A DNA stretch of 64,000 nt from Caldicellulosiruptor morganii (GCF_026810225.1 NZ_CP113865.1:1570001-1634000); one strand, 5' to 3'; counted from the first letter of the stretch, positions 50,383 through 60,251 are shown. Made by a program: numbers and translations. The notes: generated from the sequence alone by a model not told the origin.

Positions 50383-51119
50383 ATTCCCCTACCTTTGTCC
50401 TTAAAAATTCCCAAATTATAATACTTCAAAACCTCATTTTCTATTCTTTTCATACTCTGAGCAGGTGTCATTCCCCAGTTGGTTGGACAGTTTGAAAGTA
50501 CCTCTATAATCGAAAATCCTTCCCTGTTCATCTGTACCTCAAACGCCCTTTTTATTGCCTTCTTGGTAAATTCAATGTTTTTAATATTATGAACAGAAGT
50601 CCTTGCAACAAATGCAACCCCATCCAAGGGTATAAGCATCTCACATAGCTTAATGTGATAGCCCTGTACTTTCGGGTCACGACCATACGGAGATGATACA
50701 GTTATCTGACCGGGAATTGTGGTTGGAGCCATCTGCCCGCCTGTCATTGCATATACACCATTGTTGACAAATATGGCTGTGAAATTCTCACCCCGTGCTG
50801 CTGCGTGTACAACCTCTGATGTACCAATCGCCGCTATGTCTCCATCCCCCTGATACGAAAAAACAAGCGCATCAGGAATACATCTTTTTACACCCGTTGC
50901 AGCCGCGGTTGCTCTTCCATGAGCTGCCGCAACAAAGTCAAAGTTAAAATAGTCATAAATAAAAACAGCACACCCAACCGGTGCCACACCAATTATTTTA
51001 TGCTCTTTATATTCCTCATCAATAACCTCTGCAATCAGTCTGTGAATAATTCCATGCCCGCAACCGGGACAATAATGCATGCTCTCTTTTGTCAAACACT
51101 CTGGCCTTTTATATTTCAT
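50379..51119 (-). CDS. 2-oxoacid:ferredoxin oxidoreductase, beta (TPP-binding) subunit
   Basis: About 246 residues. The thiamine-diphosphate and Fe-S motifs are HYCPGCGHGIIHRLI near residue 15 and YQGDGDIAAIGTSEVVHA near 90, then NNGVYAMTGGQMAPTT. The start is the ATG at 51119 (MKYKRPECL) after GAGAGGAAG; the frame extends to 51137. It releases CO2 and makes acyl-CoA with reduction of ferredoxin. Confidence 0.92.
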   Translation of the reverse strand: MKYKRPECLTKESMHYCPGCGHGIIHRLIAEVIDEEYKEHKIIGVAPVGCAVFIYDYFNFDFVAAAHGRATAAATGVKRCIPDALVFSYQGDGDIAAIGTSEVVHAAARGENFTAIFVNNGVYAMTGGQMAPTTIPGQITVSSPYGRDPKVQGYHIKLCEMLIPLDGVAFVARTSVHNIKNIEFTKKAIKRAFEVQMNREGFSIIEVLSNCPTNWGMTPAQSMKRIENEVLKYYNLGIFKDKGRGI

Positions 51120-51146
51120 GCCCCATCTTCCTCTCAATCCAAATCT

Positions 51147-52208
51147 CTACACTTTTTGCTTCTTGCATGAGAAGTAAAACTCCATTATTTCATCTACTGT
51201 TGGAACCATACCACCTGTTCTACCATAAAAATAAACTTCTTTGTTGCCGGCAACTGATAGTTTTACATCCTCAAGCATCTGTCCTAAATTCATCTCTACG
51301 TCTATAAAGAATTTGACAGCAGGAGAATCTGCATATTTTCCTAAAACTTCTTTCGGGAAAGGATACAATGTGATTGGTCTTATAAGTCCCACCTTTTCAC
51401 CAGACTGCCTCAGCTTATTTACACTACTTTTTACTATTCTTGCACACATGCCAAATGAAACAAACAAAACTTCAGCATCTTCTGTCATGTATTCCTCAAC
51501 CATAACCTCATTTTCTTCAATCTTTTTATACTTCTCCTTTAGCTTAAAGTTATGCTTCTCAAGCTCTTCCGGAACTATATAAAGAGAATTTGTAACCCTT
51601 TTTGGTCTATTTCTCTCGCCTGTAACCGCCCATGGTTTTTCAACGCAGGGCTTTTCATAGTTTTCATCAAACTCAACAACCTCCATCATCTGTCCAAGCA
51701 TCCCATCACCTAAAATCATAACAGGGTTTCTGTACCTGTCTGCAAGGTCAAATGCTTTCATAGTAAGGTCAACAGCCTCCTGGACAGAAGATGGTGCAAG
51801 CACAATCACCTTGTAATCTCCATGTCCTCCACCTTTTGTTGCCTGAAAATAATCCGACTGGGCAGCATTGATATTGCCAAGCCCGGGTCCACCTCTCATT
51901 ATATTTACAATAACACAGGGAAGCTCAGCCCCTGCCAGATATGATATGCCTTCCTGTTTAAGACTGATACCCGGACCCGAAGATGAGGTCATAACTCTTT
52001 TGCCACAGCTTGATGCTCCATATGCCATGTTAATTGCCCCAACTTCGCTCTCTGCCTGAATGAAAACTCCACCGCTTTTTAGAAGCTTTTTTGCCATATA
52101 CTGCAAAAGCTCTGTCTGGGGAGTGATGGGGTATCCAAAAAAGCACTCACAGCCAGCTCTCAGCGCTGCCTCAGCAATGGCTTCATTCCCCTTCATCAAG
52201 ACTTTCAA
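51147..52208 (-). CDS. vorB: 2-oxoacid:ferredoxin oxidoreductase, alpha subunit (VorB/KorA type)
   Basis: 353 residues with KGNEAIAEAALRAGCECFFG and YPITPQTELLQYMA at the N-terminus and SSGPGISLKQEGISYLAGAE near 80. Best matches in my memory are VorB (3-methyl-2-oxobutanoate) and KorA (2-oxoglutarate) chains, so the substrate is a branched-chain 2-oxoacid or 2-oxoglutarate rather than pyruvate. It lies 3 bp after the ferredoxin gene. Confidence 0.88.
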   Translation of the reverse strand: MKVLMKGNEAIAEAALRAGCECFFGYPITPQTELLQYMAKKLLKSGGVFIQAESEVGAINMAYGASSCGKRVMTSSSGPGISLKQEGISYLAGAELPCVIVNIMRGGPGLGNINAAQSDYFQATKGGGHGDYKVIVLAPSSVQEAVDLTMKAFDLADRYRNPVMILGDGMLGQMMEVVEFDENYEKPCVEKPWAVTGERNRPKRVTNSLYIVPEELEKHNFKLKEKYKKIEENEVMVEEYMTEDAEVLFVSFGMCARIVKSSVNKLRQSGEKVGLIRPITLYPFPKEVLGKYADSPAVKFFIDVEMNLGQMLEDVKLSVAGNKEVYFYGRTGGMVPTVDEIMEFYFSCKKQKV

Positions 52209-52211
52209 AAC

Positions 52212-52418
52212 TCATTCACCTACCTCAAATACAATATCCGGGCAAACTTTGTAACAGCTTCCACAACCAATGCATGCCTCTGCGTCTTTTACTTCAACAG
52301 GGTTATAACCTTTTTTATTAATTCTTGACCTATCAATATACAGGATCTTCTTGGGACAAACCTCCACACAAAGTCCACAGCTTTTGCACTTATCATACTC
52401 GATCTTAAGTTTCACCAT
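52212..52418 (-). CDS. 2 x [4Fe-4S] ferredoxin subunit of the 2-oxoacid oxidoreductase
   Basis: 68 residues with two complete cluster motifs, CKSCGLCVEVCPKKI near residue 11 and CIGCGSCYKVCPD near 49. It is the electron-transfer (delta) subunit, first of the four oxidoreductase genes. Confidence 0.93.
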   Translation of the reverse strand: MVKLKIEYDKCKSCGLCVEVCPKKILYIDRSRINKKGYNPVEVKDAEACIGCGSCYKVCPDIVFEVGE

Positions 52419-52441
52419 TCAGACCCCCAAAAAAGCATTTC

Positions 52442-53131
52442 TTATCTTATTATATACCTTTTTATGGCATAAACAAGAGAATATTTTTTTATCTCTTCCA
52501 GAAGATCCTGCTCAAATAGCTTTTCTTCTACAACAGTGAGGACGTACGGAATATCTTTTGCACTTGCTACATCCTGCACAATTTTAAGACTCTTTAAAAT
52601 ATCCTCCGGCTTTGTTTCAGAAAGCAGATGGGAATTATTTATAATTGCAGTAATGTTCATGCCCAGAATGTTCTCAATCTCACTCATATTTTCTAAAATC
52701 TCTTCCTTGGTTGAATTAAAAGGTCTATATATGTTAGCAACGTAAAACAGATTGTAGCCTTTTTTAAAAAACAGTTCTCTGAACTGCCCTATAACTGCAC
52801 TGCCTATTTCATCTCCCCCAACATCCACTATATTTACTGCATTTTGCCCGTTTAAAGCTTCATATACCTTACCGGACAAAATTGGTAAATCAATGCTCTT
52901 GCCCTCAAAGTGGGTTGAGATAAAGTTTATATTTTTTTTCTCTATAAACTCCTTCACACTTCGCAGGTTATAATACAAATTTATGACATCAGCATCAATT
53001 AAATTCACATTAAAAAATTCACCAAGCTCCAAAGAAACATTCAATGCAATCTCGCTCTTTCCACTTCCCGCTGTCCCAACAAATATATTTGTCTTTCTGT
53101 TTACAAAGCTCAAAGGCACTGTCATACACAT
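52442..53131 (-). CDS. P-loop ATPase of unknown function between hypE and the oxidoreductase genes
   Basis: About 229 residues. The P-loop IFVGTAGSGKSEIALNVSLE near residue 17 and VNIVDVGGDEIGSAVI near 105 suggest a SIMIBI/MinD-like NTPase, the fold shared by HypB and nickel-insertion or metal-cofactor ATPases. I do not recognise the family. It lies 18 bp after hypE and 23 bp before the ferredoxin gene, so it may support assembly of one of these metalloenzymes. The ATG at 53131 follows AGGGTGG. Confidence 0.65.
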   Translation of the reverse strand: MCMTVPLSFVNRKTNIFVGTAGSGKSEIALNVSLELGEFFNVNLIDADVINLYYNLRSVKEFIEKKNINFISTHFEGKSIDLPILSGKVYEALNGQNAVNIVDVGGDEIGSAVIGQFRELFFKKGYNLFYVANIYRPFNSTKEEILENMSEIENILGMNITAIINNSHLLSETKPEDILKSLKIVQDVASAKDIPYVLTVVEEKLFEQDLLEEIKKYSLVYAIKRYIIR

Positions 53132-53173
53132 AATTTCCACCCTCATCCCTGTCACAGATTTTGCCTCAAAACT

Positions 53174-54181
53174 TTAGCAAATCCTTGGCAGCATCTCATA
53201 GTAAAGCATATCCAAAATCCTTGTTCCACCAAAACTTGTGTTGAGATACACCCTTTTTTCTTCTGTATTTTCAATCCATCCAATCTCACATGCCTCTTTA
53301 TTATACTTTTTCAAAATCTCCAAAGCCTTATTCTTATCCTTCTCATCTACAATTGCAATAAACCTTCCCTCACAGGCAAGATAGTACCAGTCAAGCCCCA
53401 ATATGCTACATAGCGCTTTTACCTGGTCTGACACCGGCACCCTGTCTTCCTCAACGTATATAGATACATTTGCCTTTTGTGCTATCTCGTTTAGAGCTGT
53501 TGCAAGCCCGCCGCGCGTCAAATCCTTCATGTAACTTACTTCAATATTTTCTAAAAGCTCATTTATCACTTTATTTAATGGTGCGCAATCTGATTCTATC
53601 TTTTCCTCAAAGCCAAGCTCGGTGCTGTGTGAATATATACATGCACCATGCCTTCCGATATCGCCACTTACCAGAACCACCTGCTTACCTTTTATTTTCT
53701 CTATTGAAGGAAGTTTTTCCTCTCTTTCGCATACTCCAAACCCTGTTGTATTAATAAAAATACCATCACAGGAACCTTTTTCTACAACCTTTGTGTCTCC
53801 AGCTATAATCTGAACGCCGGCAATGTCAGCATATTCTTTCATTGACCTAACAATTTTCTGCAAGTCCTCTATTGGAAACCCTTCTTCTATTATAAAGGAT
53901 GCAGTAATATATTTTGGAACAAGACCGGAGACAGCCAGATCATTTACAGTCCCACAAATTGATAGCTTGCCTATATCTCCTCCCCTGAAAAAGTAAGGCT
54001 TTACTACAAATGAGTCTGTGGTCACACCAATCTTATTTGAAGCTAAATCAAATATAGACGAATCATCACCTCTTTTTAAAATCTCAGAGTCAAATATGGG
54101 CTTGAAAAGTTCATTTATAAGCTCGTATGTTTGTTTTCCTCCATTTCCATGCTCTTTTTGTATGAACTTCATTTTTTTCAC
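53174..54181 (-). CDS. hypE: Hydrogenase maturation protein HypE
   Basis: HypE dehydrates a carbamoyl group on its C-terminal Cys to make the CN ligand of the NiFe centre. 335 residues end in PRIC, the needed Cys terminus. ATP-binding features include GDDSSIFD near 40, TTDSFVVKPYFFRGGDIGKL near 54 and DLTRGGLATALNEIA near 220. The GTG start overlaps the hypD stop. Confidence 0.95.
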   Translation of the reverse strand: MKKMKFIQKEHGNGGKQTYELINELFKPIFDSEILKRGDDSSIFDLASNKIGVTTDSFVVKPYFFRGGDIGKLSICGTVNDLAVSGLVPKYITASFIIEEGFPIEDLQKIVRSMKEYADIAGVQIIAGDTKVVEKGSCDGIFINTTGFGVCEREEKLPSIEKIKGKQVVLVSGDIGRHGACIYSHSTELGFEEKIESDCAPLNKVINELLENIEVSYMKDLTRGGLATALNEIAQKANVSIYVEEDRVPVSDQVKALCSILGLDWYYLACEGRFIAIVDEKDKNKALEILKKYNKEACEIGWIENTEEKRVYLNTSFGGTRILDMLYYEMLPRIC

Positions 54182-55212
54182 TTCCCATATCTAAAATATG
54201 CATTGCAAGAACCTTCCTGAGATACCATACATGCACCTTTTGGAGAAATGGGCGTGCAGGCTCTCCCAAAAAGAGGACACTCAAAGGGTTTTATTTTCCC
54301 TGTTAAAACATCCGCACACCTGCACAAAGTATCTTTTTGTTCTGTATGGTCATATGATAGGCTTATTGAATATTCACCAAACTCATCTTTTATTTTTAGC
54401 CCACCGCCAGGTATCAACCCCAAACCTCTAAAGAAGGCTGAAGACCTTTCAAAGTATTTCTCCATATAACTTTTTGCAAGCAGATTACCTTCTTTTTTGA
54501 CCACCCTTTTGTACTCATTCTTTACTGTAAAATCTTCATTCAATATGTCCCGGGTAATACTCAAAAGAGAAAGAAGAATATCGTAACCTTCAAACCCCGA
54601 AATTACAGATGCAACTTTAAACTCTTCAACAAACTTAAAACCATCAACTCCAATAACCGTTGCAACATGTCCGGGTAAAATTATACCATCAACCTGTATA
54701 TGGTTCTGAAATAATTTTTTGAGAGGCTCATCAATTGTCTTAAGCTCACTTGCAAACTTGACATTTTTGAGTCCCTTTTCAATAACTTTCTCAAGGCTTA
54801 AGGCAAACGCAGGTGCTGTTGTCTCAAATCCAACCGCTGCAAAAATAACCTTCTCACCAGTTTCAATGGATTCCACTGCATCCACAGGTGAGTACATAAT
54901 CTTTATTTTTCCGCCATTTGCTCTTGCCTGTGAAAGCGATTTTACACTTCCCGGAACTTTAAGCAAATCACCAAATGTGTAGATTGTCCATTCTGAAGAA
55001 AGTTCTACAAGTCTATCAATGTAGCCTTCATGCGTAACACAAACAGGACAGCCTGGCCCTGAAATAAAGTCGATGTAACCTTCAAACAGATCAGGAAATC
55101 CATTTTTGTAGATTGATACCGTATGTGTACCGCAAACTTCAATCACTCGCAACGTTCTGCCAATTTTTTCTATGTTGTCTTTTATCATGGAAATAATATT
55201 AGCTGTTTGCAT
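54178..55212 (-). CDS. hypD: Hydrogenase maturation protein HypD
   Basis: HypD, with HypC, builds the Fe(CN)2CO unit. 344 residues with IEVCGTHTVSIYKNG near 24, ISGPGCPVCVTHEGYID near 50 and a C-terminal Fe-S region (LCRCADVL...CPLFGRACTP...ACMVSQEGSC). It overlaps hypC and hypE. Confidence 0.95.
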   Translation of the reverse strand: MQTANIISMIKDNIEKIGRTLRVIEVCGTHTVSIYKNGFPDLFEGYIDFISGPGCPVCVTHEGYIDRLVELSSEWTIYTFGDLLKVPGSVKSLSQARANGGKIKIMYSPVDAVESIETGEKVIFAAVGFETTAPAFALSLEKVIEKGLKNVKFASELKTIDEPLKKLFQNHIQVDGIILPGHVATVIGVDGFKFVEEFKVASVISGFEGYDILLSLLSITRDILNEDFTVKNEYKRVVKKEGNLLAKSYMEKYFERSSAFFRGLGLIPGGGLKIKDEFGEYSISLSYDHTEQKDTLCRCADVLTGKIKPFECPLFGRACTPISPKGACMVSQEGSCNAYFRYGK

Positions 55213-55423
55213 CTTTTACCTCACCAAAGAGTTTTTCTATTTCCTCTGCCTCTTTTTGGTCTATTTTTTCTATTGCAACGCCGGAGTGTATCAGGATATA
55301 GTCACCTATTTCCACATTTTTCAAAAGCGCAACATTAACAGTCTTTTTAACACCCAAATACTCAACCAGAGCCTTTTTGCCTTCAAAAATCTCAATCACT
55401 TTTGCCGGATATCCCAAACACAT
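55199..55423 (-). CDS. hypC: Hydrogenase maturation chaperone HypC
   Basis: A 74-residue chaperone that carries the iron unit from HypD to the hydrogenase large subunit. The essential N-terminal Cys is in MCLGYPAKVIEIF, followed by GDYILIHSGVAIEKID. It overlaps hypD by 14 bp. Confidence 0.95.
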   Translation of the reverse strand: MCLGYPAKVIEIFEGKKALVEYLGVKKTVNVALLKNVEIGDYILIHSGVAIEKIDQKEAEEIEKLFGEVKDANS

Positions 55424-55438
55424 AATTTTAAAACTCCT

Positions 55439-57706
55439 TTAACAGTTTTTTAACAATTGAAGAGTATAATATACCTGTCCAGCTGAAATTCCACCATCGT
55501 TAATTGGAAAAACAGTATTGAAGAAAACTTTAAACCCTTCTTCCTCTAAAAACGAGACCGTTTTGGAAAGCAAATACTTGTTCTGGAACACTCCTCCAGA
55601 AAGTACTACAATGTCTTTATTATAATTTTCTCTCAACACCTTTGCTACTTCAACAACTATTTTTGCAACTGTGTTGTGAAATCTGGCAGAAATTATTCCT
55701 CTGTCCTCATTCATTTTTATATCATGTATAATCTGTTGTAATATATACACAATATCTATCTCTATTTCATGGTTAAAATTCATAACAAAACTATAAACAC
55801 CATTTTCACTTTTATCAGCTATGCTTTCCAAGATCATAGGGATTTGAGCTTCAAAGCTATTTATCTTCCCACAGCCAAGAAGTACTCCTACAATGTCAAA
55901 AAGTCTTCCCATGCTTGAGGTAAGAGGAAAGTTGAAAGTCTTTGCTATTTTTGAAACTTGCTGCAAAACTTTGTTTTCACCAAAAAAGGTATGAGCAAAC
56001 TCCGGATCAATAAGGTTTGAAAAATAATATGCCACTCGAGAAGGCTCCCTAATTGCATTCTTACCGCCAACAAGAGGGTAGTATTTTAAGTGAAATACCC
56101 TTTTTGCATCAGCTCCATCAATAACAAATCCTTCGGAGCCCCAGATTTTTCCATCAAGTCCCAAGCCTGTACCATCAAATGCAAAACCTATACACTCATC
56201 TATTTCATTTTCAAGCATACATGAATAAATATGAGCAAGATGATGCTGAACAAAGACAATCTCTTTATTTTGATCTTTTGCTATCTTTTTAGCAAGAGAG
56301 GTAGTAAAGTAATCCCTGTGATAGTCACATGCTATATAGTCAAAGTCAAAATGGTAAAGGTCTATCAGGTCTTTGAGGCTACTTTCGTAAAAATCAATGT
56401 ATTCTTTTGTGTCAAGGTCACCAAGATACTGGCTCAAAATCACCTCATATTCCTTTTTGAGTGCAATTGTGGTCTTTTCGTGACTGCCCAGAGCAAGGAT
56501 ATTTTTATCTGCAGTTTTTCCCCTCAGCTTGAATGTAACTGGTGCAAAGCCTCGACCCGAACGAACCAGTACAAACTTGTTATTTAAAACAAAACCCACA
56601 GAATCATCACAGCGTCTTACTATTTTTCTGTTGTGATACAGGACAATGTCGGCAATGCCGCAGAGCCTTTCAATCGCCTCAACCTCATCAACAATCATTG
56701 GAATGCCTGACAGGTTTGCCGAGGTTGCAACCAGCATCTCTTTGTCTGTCTTTGCCAGAATGTAATCCAGAATCGGTGTATACGCTCTCATAACACCAAG
56801 TGTATGAAGACCACCATTTACATGCAGAAAATCTCCTGTCTTTTTCTCAAAGAGGATTATAGGACATCTGGGTGAATTAAAAATTTCTTCTTCATATTTA
56901 CTGACATTGCAGTACTTTTTAACCGTTTCAATATCCCTGCACACAAGTGCCATGGGCTTGCCTTCTCTTTTCTTATTCTGAAAAAGCCTTTCTACAGCTT
57001 CTTTGTTATAAGGGTCAACTACTAAATGAAATCCACCAATTCCTTTTATAGCAACAATCTTCCCCTTTTTTATCTCCTCACATACTTTATCCAAAAGCTC
57101 CATGTTACTGCCATCTATATGCTTTTTCTTCTTAAAAGAATACAGAAAAAGGCGTGGACCACATACAGGGCATGTTGTTGACTGTGCATTAAATCTCCTG
57201 TTATCCGGCATATAATATTCTCTTTTGCAATCATCACAGAATTCAAACTCTTTCATTGAGGTTTTATCCCTGTCATAAGGCAAGGATTCTATCATTGTAT
57301 ATCTTGGTCCGCAATTTATACAGCTTATAAACAGATTCATAAAATGCCTGTGATTTTTATCATAAAACTCCCTTTTACATTCTTCACAGAGCCCCAAATC
57401 AAAAGGGACTACTGTCGAGATTTTACCTTTGCTGCTTTCAAGGATATAAAAATCATTTTCGTTAAAATCTGGTTTTATCTCGAACTTTTCAATCATCTCA
57501 ATTTTAGCGTTTTTGGGAAGCCTTCTTGCGATGTATTCATCAATAATTTCGGTATTTTCAAGCTCACCCTGAAATTCTGCCAAAACTCCCTCGCCTATGT
57601 TTTTGACAAAACCAGCAAGCCCCAGATCTTTTGCAAGATTATAAATAAAGGGTCGGAAACCGACCCCCTGTACAAGCCCTCTGAAGATGTATCTGTATCT
57701 TTTCAT
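55439..57706 (-). CDS. hypF: Carbamoyltransferase HypF
   Basis: HypF transfers carbamoyl from carbamoyl phosphate to HypE. 755 residues: acylphosphatase domain (RGLVQGVGFRPFIYNLAKDL, 1-90), two zinc fingers (CEECKREF...CINCGPRY; CDDCKREY...CPVCGPRL, about 105-185), a YrdC-like domain (KGIGGFHLVVD near 215) and a Kae1-like carbamoyltransferase domain with QHHLAHIYSCMLEN near 485. Full length. Confidence 0.95.
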   Translation of the reverse strand: MKRYRYIFRGLVQGVGFRPFIYNLAKDLGLAGFVKNIGEGVLAEFQGELENTEIIDEYIARRLPKNAKIEMIEKFEIKPDFNENDFYILESSKGKISTVVPFDLGLCEECKREFYDKNHRHFMNLFISCINCGPRYTMIESLPYDRDKTSMKEFEFCDDCKREYYMPDNRRFNAQSTTCPVCGPRLFLYSFKKKKHIDGSNMELLDKVCEEIKKGKIVAIKGIGGFHLVVDPYNKEAVERLFQNKKREGKPMALVCRDIETVKKYCNVSKYEEEIFNSPRCPIILFEKKTGDFLHVNGGLHTLGVMRAYTPILDYILAKTDKEMLVATSANLSGIPMIVDEVEAIERLCGIADIVLYHNRKIVRRCDDSVGFVLNNKFVLVRSGRGFAPVTFKLRGKTADKNILALGSHEKTTIALKKEYEVILSQYLGDLDTKEYIDFYESSLKDLIDLYHFDFDYIACDYHRDYFTTSLAKKIAKDQNKEIVFVQHHLAHIYSCMLENEIDECIGFAFDGTGLGLDGKIWGSEGFVIDGADAKRVFHLKYYPLVGGKNAIREPSRVAYYFSNLIDPEFAHTFFGENKVLQQVSKIAKTFNFPLTSSMGRLFDIVGVLLGCGKINSFEAQIPMILESIADKSENGVYSFVMNFNHEIEIDIVYILQQIIHDIKMNEDRGIISARFHNTVAKIVVEVAKVLRENYNKDIVVLSGGVFQNKYLLSKTVSFLEEEGFKVFFNTVFPINDGGISAGQVYYTLQLLKNC

Positions 57707-57721
57707 TTTTATACTTGACCC

Positions 57722-58396
57722 CTATTTATGATTAAAGTATGAGCTGAATAGCTTTGAAAAATAGTCCTCAAGTTCATTCAAACCTTCTGATGTTTTGAAC
57801 GAAACCTTAAAAAGATTCAAATTATCTCCTTTAATAGCTTTCAGTCCTTTTATATACCTTTCCATGTCAAAACCAATTACCTCTGCAACATCAATTTTTG
57901 ACAGCACAACAACATCGCTACTTTCAAACATTATAGGGTATTTATAAGGCTTGTCATCACCTTCAGCAGCAGATGATATAACAACTCTCATGTTCTCGCC
58001 CAAGTCAAATGAGGATGGACATATCAGATTTCCAATATTTTCTATAAAAATGATTGTATTCTTCCCGGGATTCAAATTTAAAATAGCCTCATTTATACTA
58101 TCTGCAACCAGATGACAGGCACCACCTGTGTTTATCTGCAGCACCTTTACACCAAGTTTTGAAATCTCCTCAGCATCAATTGTAGAAGCAACATCCCCTT
58201 CAATCACAGCTATGTTGAACTTATCTTTAAATGCATTTATCATTGTTCTGATAAATGAAGTTTTGCCAGCACCCGGCGACCCCATTACATTTATCAAAAA
58301 CCATCTATTTTCTTTTGCAAGCTCTCTGATACTGTCAGCCGAAAATTCATTTTTTTGTAAAATATCTTTGATAACCTTAATTTTCATCTCCATCAT
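57722..58396 (-). CDS. hypB: Hydrogenase nickel-insertion GTPase HypB
   Basis: A SIMIBI GTPase that drives nickel insertion. 224 residues with Walker A NVMGSPGAGKTSFI near residue 35, IEGDVASTIDAE near 67, NTGGACHLVAD near 89 (metal-site Cys-His) and LSKIDVAEVIGFD near 165. It lacks the N-terminal His-rich nickel store found in some homologues. It overlaps hypA. Confidence 0.94.
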   Translation of the reverse strand: MMEMKIKVIKDILQKNEFSADSIRELAKENRWFLINVMGSPGAGKTSFIRTMINAFKDKFNIAVIEGDVASTIDAEEISKLGVKVLQINTGGACHLVADSINEAILNLNPGKNTIIFIENIGNLICPSSFDLGENMRVVISSAAEGDDKPYKYPIMFESSDVVVLSKIDVAEVIGFDMERYIKGLKAIKGDNLNLFKVSFKTSEGLNELEDYFSKLFSSYFNHK

Positions 58397-58730
58397 CTAC
58401 CTCTATAGATTCAATATAAAATTCTTTGCCATACTGTGTAAGCTTCCCTAAGGCTTTGCATTTCGGACAGAGAAAATCTTTTGTCCTCTCAAAATATTCA
58501 TGGCATGCATTGCAAAAAAGCAAAGCCTTTTTTTGTTCAATCTCAAGTTTGCTCCCTTCCAGGATTGTACCCTTTGTTAGAACATCAAAGTAAAACTTCA
58601 AAGACTCATCGATAATTCCACTGAGCTCACCCACAATGACTTTTATGGATAAAACTCTTTTGGGCTTTATCTCTTTTAGCTCATCTTCTGCAATCTTTAT
58701 CAGCTGCTGTGTGACAAAATACTCATGCAT
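58377..58730 (-). CDS. hypA: Hydrogenase nickel chaperone HypA
   Basis: A small nickel- and zinc-binding chaperone. The frame MHEYFVTQQLIKIAEDEL supplies the nickel-binding His2, and FCNACHEYFERTK with CPKCKALGK forms the zinc site. 117 residues from the ATG at 58730. It lies 12 bp after echF. Confidence 0.94.
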   Translation of the reverse strand: MHEYFVTQQLIKIAEDELKEIKPKRVLSIKVIVGELSGIIDESLKFYFDVLTKGTILEGSKLEIEQKKALLFCNACHEYFERTKDFLCPKCKALGKLTQYGKEFYIESIEVDDGDEN

Positions 58731-58748
58731 CCTCATATTACCCTTTCT

Positions 58749-59147
58749 TTATGAACTGCTAACACCTGCAACCTTTATCTCCTTTTCTTGAGCAGCTTCC
58801 TGTGCTTCCTGCTTTTGAATATAAAGCTCTTTGTAAGTTGTAGGATTATTGAACTGTTCTTTTGAAATTAAACACTTTTTTGGGCAGGACTCAACACATA
58901 CATTGCAAAGTACACACTTGTACTGGTTTAGCTGCCATGTCTTTGAACTTCTGTCAACTGTAATGGCATTTGCCGGACACTTTCTCTGACAAATGCCACA
59001 AAAAATACACTTTTCTATTTCAATTTCAAGACTCCCTCTTGTCCCTTTAAAAAAAGGTCTTTTCTCCTTGGGATAGAGCCGTGTTGCAGGTTTTGAAAAT
59101 AGATTGTTCAGCACATTTTTGACCATCCCAAACATCTTCGCATTCAT
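58749..59147 (-). CDS. echF: Ech hydrogenase subunit EchF (2 x [4Fe-4S])
   Basis: The NuoI-like ferredoxin subunit of the membrane hydrogenase. About 132 residues with CIFCGICQRKCPANAI near residue 47 and CVLCNVCVESCPKKC near 76. The ATG at 59147 (MNAKMFGM) follows AGGAAAGAGGG; the frame extends to 59189 and overlaps echE. Confidence 0.93.
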   Translation of the reverse strand: MNAKMFGMVKNVLNNLFSKPATRLYPKEKRPFFKGTRGSLEIEIEKCIFCGICQRKCPANAITVDRSSKTWQLNQYKCVLCNVCVESCPKKCLISKEQFNNPTTYKELYIQKQEAQEAAQEKEIKVAGVSSS

Positions 59148-59164
59148 CCCTCTTTCCTGGCTTT

Positions 59165-60244
59165 TTACCTTTCTGTACATGAAATACACGGATCAATTGT
59201 CAAAACAAGCATTGGAACTTCTGCAAAATCAACACCCTGTAGCATTTTTACAAGCGCAGGAATGTTGGCAAAAGTTGGTGTTCTTATTCTGAGCCTTTCC
59301 AAGTTTTTGGTCCCATTTGCTTTAATATAGTAAACATCCTCGCCTCTTGGCTGTTCAACTCTTGATATTACTTCACCATTGGGAAACCCCTTTACAGGTG
59401 TTGATATCTCACCTTCTGGCATCTTGGAGATTGCCTGTCTTATAAGGTCAATTGACTGATAGCATTCCCTGAGCCTTACTTTTAATCTTGCATAGCAATC
59501 TCCGTCGGACTCTACCACAGGTTCAAAGTCAAGTTCGCCATATGCAGCATAACCTGTTGTCCGCAAATCCATATTGATTCCACTTGCCCTTGCCATCGGT
59601 CCAACACAACCAAGTTCATACGCTTCTTCTTTCGAAAGCACACCTACTCCTACAAGCCTTTTTTTGACAGTGTAGTCGTTCAAAAACGCACCTTCGATCT
59701 TCTTTAGCTCCTCTTCAAGCTTTGCAAGGTTGTCCAGAATAAACTTCTGTTTATCCTGGTCTATATCTCGCCTCACACCGCCAATGATGTTTGTTGATAT
59801 TATAACCCTTGAACCTGCTGTTGCCTCCATCAGATCCATTACAAGTTCTCTGTTTCGCCAGCACTGCATAAACAGGCTTTCAAAACCAAATGCATCTGCT
59901 AAAAGCCCGAGCCACAGATGGTGGCTGTGAAGCCTGTGAAGCTCTGACCAGATGACACGCAGGTATTTTGCTCTTTCCGGGACTTCAACACCCATCAACT
60001 CTTCAATACCCTGGCAGTAAGCGAGTGCCTGCTGGAAAGAACAAATCCCGCAAACCCTTTCAACTACATATATGTTCTGGTTAATGTCCTTCTCTTCGGC
60101 AAGCTTTTCAAGCCCTCTGTGAACATACCCAATTGCAGGGATTGCCTCTACAACCTTTTCATCTTCCAGCACAAGCCTCAGTTGAAGCGGCTCCGGCAGC
60201 ACAGGATGCTGCGGTCCAAATGGAACTACTGTCCTTTTTCCCAA
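59165..60244 (-). CDS. echE: Ech hydrogenase large subunit EchE
   Basis: The NiFe catalytic subunit has 359 residues. Both nickel motifs are present: VVERVCGICSFQQAL near residue 60 and DPCISCTER at the very C-terminus. The chain stops three residues after the last Cys, so there is no C-terminal extension for an endopeptidase to remove, and none is encoded nearby. HRLHSHHLWLGLL and ANGTKNLERLR are further family blocks. Confidence 0.95.
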   Translation of the reverse strand: MGKRTVVPFGPQHPVLPEPLQLRLVLEDEKVVEAIPAIGYVHRGLEKLAEEKDINQNIYVVERVCGICSFQQALAYCQGIEELMGVEVPERAKYLRVIWSELHRLHSHHLWLGLLADAFGFESLFMQCWRNRELVMDLMEATAGSRVIISTNIIGGVRRDIDQDKQKFILDNLAKLEEELKKIEGAFLNDYTVKKRLVGVGVLSKEEAYELGCVGPMARASGINMDLRTTGYAAYGELDFEPVVESDGDCYARLKVRLRECYQSIDLIRQAISKMPEGEISTPVKGFPNGEVISRVEQPRGEDVYYIKANGTKNLERLRIRTPTFANIPALVKMLQGVDFAEVPMLVLTIDPCISCTER

Positions 60245-60251
60245 AGCTTTC

